The notes below the pieces were generated by a model, which worked only from the letters and a program-made list of their open reading frames with translations, had not been told where the DNA came from and ran no database searches. A stretch of 64,000 nucleotides of DNA from Azospirillum humicireducens (lineage in GTDB: Bacteria; Pseudomonadota; Alphaproteobacteria; Azospirillales; Azospirillaceae): assembly GCF_001639105.2 (NCBI RefSeq), contig NZ_CP015285.1, positions 124,001 to 188,000 of the forward strand, in the 5' to 3' direction. This document shows, piece after piece, positions 55,487 through 64,000 of this stretch (positions within the stretch are counted from its first letter, which is position 1; each line of letters begins with the position of its first letter). The translations under genes were made by a program, and so were the position numbers.

Positions 55487-56212
55487 TCAGCCGACCAGAT
55501 CGAAGAAGGACATCGAGGCGTATTTGCTGGACTTGATGTTGGCGACCACCTTGTCCTGAGAGTGGCCGCCATTTGCCATGGTCGCGGGCAGCTTGATCAC
55601 TTTTCCAACAGCCTTCGACGACTTGCTGATCGGATCCCATTGCAGATTGAAGTTGACGATATTCTTTTCGATTTCCGGCAGATCTTCTTTTTTAACGCGG
55701 ACATACGGCCCATGAATGATGCCGCCGCGCACCATCTTGGAGACGGTCGGTGCGTTGAATGCGCAGCAGGGCGCCGCATTCTCCACCGCCACGATGGTTG
55801 CGATCGCACCGCCCAACGAATGGCCGCAAAGGACCGGCTGGTCCCCCGGCAGTGTCTTGCGCGCCAACTCATACAGCTGGGTCGCATAGCTGAGGCAGGA
55901 GGGCAGGCTTTCGATGGCATAGAGACCGATATCGGTTTTCAGATTCTTCAGGCCGGCCATCTGGCCCGAGGAGCTGCTTCCCACCGCGGTTCCGCGATAA
56001 GCCACGATAAAGTGTTTGGAGTGCTTTTCTTTGTACACGGCTCCGAAGAAGCCGACCGATGTCTCCTCCATCGAGACCAGCATCTGGAAACCGGGGGGGC
56101 AGCGGCTCGCATCCTCCGCTTTGGTGAAAGCAGCTGCGTCATTTCCCCGTCCCTTCTGGAAATTGTAGACGGTGTTGGCAGCAATGGCCAAATCGAGAAT
56201 GTAGACGGACAT
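55487..56212 (-). CDS. class 3 lipase (alpha/beta hydrolase)
   Basis: 241 residues. The nucleophile elbow is GHSLGG (Ser132) in LPGDQPVLCGHSLGGAIATIVA; Asp193 (NLQWDPIS) and His217 (NGGHSQDK) complete a plausible triad in the right order. The lid/oxyanion region is FIVAYRGTAVGSSSSG. Family members cleave acylglycerols or phospholipids. No signal peptide was found. It has more A/T-rich codons than its neighbours (for example around 55680), suggesting recent acquisition. Convergent with the C58 gene. Confidence 0.82.
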   Translation of the reverse strand: MSVYILDLAIAANTVYNFQKGRGNDAAAFTKAEDASRCPPGFQMLVSMEETSVGFFGAVYKEKHSKHFIVAYRGTAVGSSSSGQMAGLKNLKTDIGLYAIESLPSCLSYATQLYELARKTLPGDQPVLCGHSLGGAIATIVAVENAAPCCAFNAPTVSKMVRGGIIHGPYVRVKKEDLPEIEKNIVNFNLQWDPISKSSKAVGKVIKLPATMANGGHSQDKVVANIKSSKYASMSFFDLVG

Positions 56213-56321
56213 GACGGCGCCTTCTGTCGCAACGGGTTCCCAAGACAATACCGGCACGCCAAAGCTGTCAACAGACTGGAACGATTGTTATCCGAGAATG
56301 GATTTCCATTCCGGTTGTGCC

Positions 56322-56353
56322 GCAGAAAAAGAAAAGGGCGCCTCGCGGCGCCC
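56322..56353 (-). terminator. terminator after sucB (leftward)
   Basis: GGGCGCC, TCGC loop, GGCGCCC, then a T-rich run (the leftward strand of 56325-56335) is a strong intrinsic terminator. Two further GC stems lie at 56365-56382 and 56393-56418 between it and sucB. Confidence 0.8.
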
Positions 56354-56429
56354 CTCCAGGGTTCCAAGGGCGACGGCCCTTGGCGGGTGGGTCAAGGGAG
56401 GGCCGGAGCCCTCCCTTGCCTCTTTCGGA

Positions 56430-57665
56430 TCAGACGTCCAGCAGCAGGCGGCGCGGATCCTCGATCAGCTCCTTGATGCGGACCAGGAAGGTCACCGCTT
56501 CCTTGCCGTCGATGATGCGGTGGTCGTAGGAGAGCGCCAGATACATCATCGGGCGGATCTCGATCTTGCCGCCGACGACGACCGCGCGGTCCATCGTCTT
56601 GTGCATGCCGAGGATGGCCGACTGCGGCGGGTTGATGATCGGGGTCGACATCAGCGAGCCGTAGACACCACCGTTGGAGATGGTGAAGGTGCCCCCCGTC
56701 AGCTCGTCCATCGACAGCTTGCCGTCGCGGCCCTTCTTGCCGAGAGCGGCGATGGTGCCCTCGACGCCGGCGAAGTCCAGCTTGTCGGCGTCGCGGACGA
56801 CCGGAACCACCAGACCCTGCGGCGTGCCGACGGCGACGCCGATGTCATAGTAGTTCTTGTAGACGATGTCGGTGCCGTCGATCTCGGCGTTGACGGCCGG
56901 GATCTCCTTCAGCGCCTGGACGGCGGCCTTGACGAAGAAGGACATGAAGCCGAGCCGCACCTTGTGGCGCTTTTCGAAATAGTCCTTGTACTCGGCGCGG
57001 AGCGCGATCGCCGCCGACATGTCCACCTCGTTGAAGGTGGTCAGCATCGCGGCGGAGTTCTGGGCCTCCTTCAGGCGCTCGGCGATGCGCTGACGCAGGC
57101 GGGTCATGCGGACGCGCTCTTCCTGCGCGGCGCGCGGACGGTCGCCCTGGGTGCCTGCGGCCCACTGGACCTTTGGCGCCGGGGCCGGAGCGGCCGGCTT
57201 GGCCGCCGGGGCCGGAGCCGCCAGCACGTCGCCCTTGGTCACGCGGCCATCCTTGCCCGAACCGGCGATGGACGAGCCGTCGATGCCCTTCTCGTCCGCC
57301 AGCTTGCGGGCGGCCGGGCCGGAAGCGGCCAGGTTGCCCGGAGCGGCAGCGGCCGGGGCCGGGGCGGCGGCCGGAGCGGCAGCGGCGGGAGCCGGGGCGG
57401 CAGCAGCCGGGGCGGCCCCGGCGCTGGCACCCTCGGTGAGGACGCCCAGCAGGGCGCCGACCTCGACGTTCGCGCCTTCCGGAGCGACGATCTCGGCCAG
57501 CACGCCGGCGGCCGGCGCGTTCACCTCAAGCGTGACCTTGTCGGTCTCCAGCTCGACCAGCGCCTCGTCCATGGCGACGGCCTCGCCGGCCTTCTTCAGC
57601 CAGCGGGCGACCGTCGCCTCGGAGACGGACTCACCCAGCGTGGGGACCTTGATGTCGGTAGCCAT
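56430..57665 (-). CDS. sucB: dihydrolipoyllysine-residue succinyltransferase (E2 of 2-oxoglutarate dehydrogenase)
   Basis: 411 residues. One lipoyl domain (residues 1-80, lipoylated Lys in [18 protein letters not shown]), an Ala/Pro linker, a peripheral subunit-binding domain ([30 protein letters not shown]), and a C-terminal catalytic domain with the HxxxD motif [16 protein letters not shown] and MRTYR-type [34 protein letters not shown]. It accepts succinyl groups from SucA and transfers them to CoA. It lies 43 bp downstream of sucA. No lpd (E3) gene follows; a terminator does. Confidence 0.97.
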   Translation of the reverse strand: MATDIKVPTLGESVSEATVARWLKKAGEAVAMDEALVELETDKVTLEVNAPAAGVLAEIVAPEGANVEVGALLGVLTEGASAGAAPAAAAPAPAAAAPAAAPAPAAAAPGNLAASGPAARKLADEKGIDGSSIAGSGKDGRVTKGDVLAAPAPAAKPAAPAPAPKVQWAAGTQGDRPRAAQEERVRMTRLRQRIAERLKEAQNSAAMLTTFNEVDMSAAIALRAEYKDYFEKRHKVRLGFMSFFVKAAVQALKEIPAVNAEIDGTDIVYKNYYDIGVAVGTPQGLVVPVVRDADKLDFAGVEGTIAALGKKGRDGKLSMDELTGGTFTISNGGVYGSLMSTPIINPPQSAILGMHKTMDRAVVVGGKIEIRPMMYLALSYDHRIIDGKEAVTFLVRIKELIEDPRRLLLDV

Positions 57666-57708
57666 TTCTTGTTCCTCGTTCGTCTTCTTGTTCGCTTGGG
57701 TGCGATGG

Positions 57709-60660
<2,952 letters not shown>

Positions 60661-60966
60661 GGTTTCACCTCGGGCCGTGAGCCCGATTCCCTGTGGGAGA
60701 TGATCGCGAGTGATGAAGAGGGCGGGGGATCGTTGGATACCCATGTGCAAGAACCGGCGGAAACGGCCGGCGGGGTGCGGACTGGGATGCGAAGAGCACC
60801 GCCGACGCTTGCATATGGGTTCCCAGGATCATCCGTCCAAGAGGAGAGCCCGAAGAGGCGGCGGGCGGGGCACCGCAGCGTCCCGCCCGTCGGCCTCTTC
60901 AAAAGGCGTCCTCTTTTCAAAGGCCGATGGCCGCGGGCGTCACGTCGCCGCGACGCCCGCAGGCGA
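60661..60966. other. sucD-sucA intergenic hairpins
   Basis: 306 bp between co-directional sucD and sucA. A stem GCGGGCGTC...GACGCCCGC (60933-60960) follows sucD, and a long stem (60852-60900, arms GAAGAGGCGGCGGGCGG and CCGCCCGTCGGCCTCTTC) lies nearer sucA. No T-run follows on the leftward strand, so these are candidates for attenuation or mRNA processing, not clear terminators. No coding frame was found. Confidence 0.5.
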
Positions 60967-61842
60967 TCAGCCCTTGAACACCTTCAGCATGGTGGAGCCC
61001 AGGCTGGCGGGGCTGTCGGCGACGGCGATGCCGACCGACTTCATGAAGTCGATCTTGAAGTCGGCGGTGTCGTTGCCGCCGGAGATCACCGCACCGGCAT
61101 GGCCCATGCGGCGTCCCGGAGGAGCCGTGCGGCCGGCGATGAAGCCGACGACCGGCTTCTTCGTGCCCGACGCCTTGATGAACTCGGCGCCGCGGACTTC
61201 GGCGTCGCCGCCGATCTCGCCGATCATGATGATGCCCTCGGTCTCCGGGTCCTTCACGAACAGCTCCAGGCTGTCGACGAAGTTGGTGCCGTTGACCGGG
61301 TCGCCGCCGATGCCGATGCAGGTGGTCTGGCCGAGGCCGGCCGCCGTGGTCTGCGCGACGGCCTCATAGGTCAGCGTGCCGGAGCGCGAGACGATGCCGA
61401 TCTTGCCGCGCTTGTGGATGTGGCCCGGCATGATGCCGATCTTGCACTCGTCCGGCGTGATGATGCCGGGGCAGTTCGGGCCGATCAGGCGGGTCTTGGA
61501 GCCATCCAGGGCGCGCTTGACGCGGACCATGTCCAGCACCGGGATGCCTTCGGTGATGCAGACCACCAGCGGGATCTCGGCGTCGATCGCTTCCAGGATC
61601 GCGTCCGCGGCAAACGGCGGCGGCACGTAGATCACGCTGGCGTTCGCACCGGTCTTCTCCACCGCTTCCGACACGGTGTCGAAGATCGGCAGGTCGAGAT
61701 GCTTGGCGCCGCCCTTACCGGGGGTCACACCGCCGACCATCTTGGTGCCGTAGGCGATGGCCTGTTCGGAGTGGAAGGTGCCCTGGGCTCCGGTGAAGCC
61801 CTGGCAGATCACCTTCGTGTTCTTGTCGACGAGAACAGCCAT
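60967..61842 (-). CDS. sucD: succinyl-CoA synthetase subunit alpha
   Basis: 291 residues. CoA-binding and phosphohistidine region: [77 protein letters not shown], and the active His in [14 protein letters not shown]. It starts 1 bp after sucC (stop 61844-61846). Confidence 0.98.
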   Translation of the reverse strand: MAVLVDKNTKVICQGFTGAQGTFHSEQAIAYGTKMVGGVTPGKGGAKHLDLPIFDTVSEAVEKTGANASVIYVPPPFAADAILEAIDAEIPLVVCITEGIPVLDMVRVKRALDGSKTRLIGPNCPGIITPDECKIGIMPGHIHKRGKIGIVSRSGTLTYEAVAQTTAAGLGQTTCIGIGGDPVNGTNFVDSLELFVKDPETEGIIMIGEIGGDAEVRGAEFIKASGTKKPVVGFIAGRTAPPGRRMGHAGAVISGGNDTADFKIDFMKSVGIAVADSPASLGSTMLKVFKG

Positions 61843-61843
61843 G

Positions 61844-63040
61844 TTACGCGGCCTCCTTCACGGCCTTGACCACCTTCTCGGCGGCATCGGCGAGGTTGTC
61901 GGCCGAGAGGATCGGCAGGCCGGATTCGGCCAGGATCTTCTTGCCCAGATCGACGTTGGTGCCTTCCAGGCGCACCACGAGCGGAACGTGCAGGTGCACT
62001 TCGCGCGCCGCGGCGACCACGCCCTCGGCGATCACGTCGCAGCGCATGATGCCGCCGAAGATGTTGACCAGGATGCCTTCGACGTTGCTGTCGGACAGGA
62101 TCAGCTTGAAGGCCGCGGTGACGCGCTCCTTCGTGGCGCCGCCGCCGACGTCGAGGAAGTTGGCCGGCTCGCCGCCATACAGCTTGATGATGTCCATGGT
62201 GGCCATCGCCAGGCCGGCGCCGTTCACCATGCAGCCGATGTTGCCGTCGAGCTTGACGTAGTTGAGGCTGTGCTTGGCCGCCTCGATCTCCGCCGGGTCT
62301 TCCTCGGCCTCGTCGCGCAGCTCTTCCACGTCCTTGTGGCGGAACAGCGCGTTGTCGTCGAAGTTCATCTTGGCGTCGAGCGCCAGGATGTCGCCCGACC
62401 CGGTGACGATCAGCGGGTTGATCTCGACGATGGCGCAGTCCAGGTCCACGAAGGCCTGATAGGCGGCCTGGATGAACTTGGCGGCGGCGCCGACCTGCTT
62501 GCCTTCCAGGCCCAGCGCGAAGGCGACCTTGCGGGTGTGGTAGCCCTGGATGCCGGTGGCCGGATCGACGGCGACCTTGACGATCTTCTCCGGCGTGTTG
62601 TGGGCGACCTCTTCGATCTCCATGCCGCCTTCGGTCGAGGCCATGATCGTCACGCGGCCGGTGGCGCGGTCGATCAGCATGCCGAGATACAGCTCGCGCT
62701 TGATGTCGGCGCCTTCCTCGATATAGAGGCGCTTCACCTCGCGGCCTTCCGCGCCGGTCTGCTTGGTGACGAGGACGCTGTTCAGCATCTCGGAGGCGTT
62801 CTTGCCGACTTCCTCGATCGACTTGACGACGCGGACGCCGCCCTTGCCCTCGGGGTTGTTCTTGAAGCGGCCGGCACCGCGGCCACCGGCATGGATCTGG
62901 GACTTCACGACCCAGACCGGACCGCCCAGCTCGCGGGCGACCGTCTCGGCCTCCTGCGGGGTGTAGGCAACGCCGCCGCGGGGAACCGCGACGCCGTACT
63001 TCTTCAGCAGGCTTTTCGCCTGGTACTCATGGATGTTCAT
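61844..63040 (-). CDS. sucC: succinyl-CoA synthetase subunit beta
   Basis: 398 residues. ATP-grasp: [137 protein letters not shown]- or GDP-forming type not decided. It follows mdh across a 130-bp gap with a GC-rich stem (63110-63152). Confidence 0.98.
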   Translation of the reverse strand: MNIHEYQAKSLLKKYGVAVPRGGVAYTPQEAETVARELGGPVWVVKSQIHAGGRGAGRFKNNPEGKGGVRVVKSIEEVGKNASEMLNSVLVTKQTGAEGREVKRLYIEEGADIKRELYLGMLIDRATGRVTIMASTEGGMEIEEVAHNTPEKIVKVAVDPATGIQGYHTRKVAFALGLEGKQVGAAAKFIQAAYQAFVDLDCAIVEINPLIVTGSGDILALDAKMNFDDNALFRHKDVEELRDEAEEDPAEIEAAKHSLNYVKLDGNIGCMVNGAGLAMATMDIIKLYGGEPANFLDVGGGATKERVTAAFKLILSDSNVEGILVNIFGGIMRCDVIAEGVVAAAREVHLHVPLVVRLEGTNVDLGKKILAESGLPILSADNLADAAEKVVKAVKEAA

Positions 63041-63170
63041 CGGGCGTCCATCTGTTTTTTGTTTCGGCTGACGAGAACGGGTCGACTGAAGGACAAGACG
63101 GGCGCACCACCGGCGTCCACCCGGCCCGGACAGGGACCGGGCAGACGCCGGAGACCGCGCGGTCCGTTCC

Positions 63171-64000
<830 letters not shown>

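Overview
The window is one contiguous piece of a high-GC alphaproteobacterial chromosome, most likely Azospirillum or a close relative in the Azospirillaceae/Rhodospirillales. This is inferred from gene content: the mdh-sucC-sucD-sucA-sucB order, a B12-dependent ribonucleotide reductase as a large single gene, a FYDLN-acid-type zinc-ribbon protein, pyruvate phosphate dikinase, a periplasmic nitrate reductase without the ferredoxin-type subunits, and two PAS_5-type proteins. No 16S rRNA is present, so the genus is an inference. Most genes are core metabolism or housekeeping. No integrase, transposase, prophage or CRISPR array was seen.

Layout. 1-2.1 kb: start of carB (leftward, cut by the window edge), then a PAS_5-type protein and a small membrane protein. 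2.3-6.6 kb: napEDABC, read leftward, with a perfect anaerobox upstream. 6.8-12.0 kb: an MgtC-like membrane protein and two tandem paralogous 7TMR-DISM histidine kinases. 12.0-15.7 kb: a tightly overlapping leftward operon, PAS_5 protein, soluble FtsK-type translocase, DinB-fold protein and PPOX flavoprotein. 15.8-22.7 kb: msrA, a tail-anchored sigma-70 region 1.1-like protein, trmH-type methylase, two membrane proteins, a ModE/LysR-type winged helix, glucokinase and trehalose-6-phosphate synthase. 23.0-25.4 kb: a probable mmgR/SuhB-like sRNA, an N-formylglutamate amidohydrolase-family gene, tRNA-Val(GAC), tRNA-Ala(GGC) and the acidic zinc-ribbon protein. 25.7-29.7 kb: aroA-cmk-rpsA. 29.9-30.1 kb: a foreign-looking inverted-repeat element. 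30.1-40.7 kb: PRC-barrel protein, nrdJ, a PAS-GAF-GGDEF-EAL protein and ppdK. 40.7-49.9 kb: a hypothetical gene, a tetR-NDH-2 pair, a damaged TauD-like gene with an MFS exporter and divergent lysR, hrpB, and a rubrerythrin-like gene. 50.1-54.4 kb: small or poorly characterised genes, formyl-CoA transferase and a PAS protein. 54.7-56.2 kb: a convergent pair encoding a YopT-like C58 cysteine protease and a class-3 lipase. 56.4-64.0 kb: sucB, sucA, sucD, sucC and mdh (cut by the window edge), all leftward.

How it works together. The TCA block (malate dehydrogenase, succinyl-CoA synthetase, the E1 and E2 subunits of 2-oxoglutarate dehydrogenase) is a single leftward gene run; the E3 gene that often follows sucB is not here. 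Nap can use nitrate as an electron sink under low oxygen, and the FNR/FixK-type site fits that. aroA-cmk-rpsA is a classical conserved cluster. otsA-glk link glucose phosphorylation to trehalose synthesis. The parts least explained by known biology are the C58 protease/lipase pair, the soluble FtsK operon, the membrane-anchored sigma region 1.1-like protein and the 40-bp inverted-repeat element.
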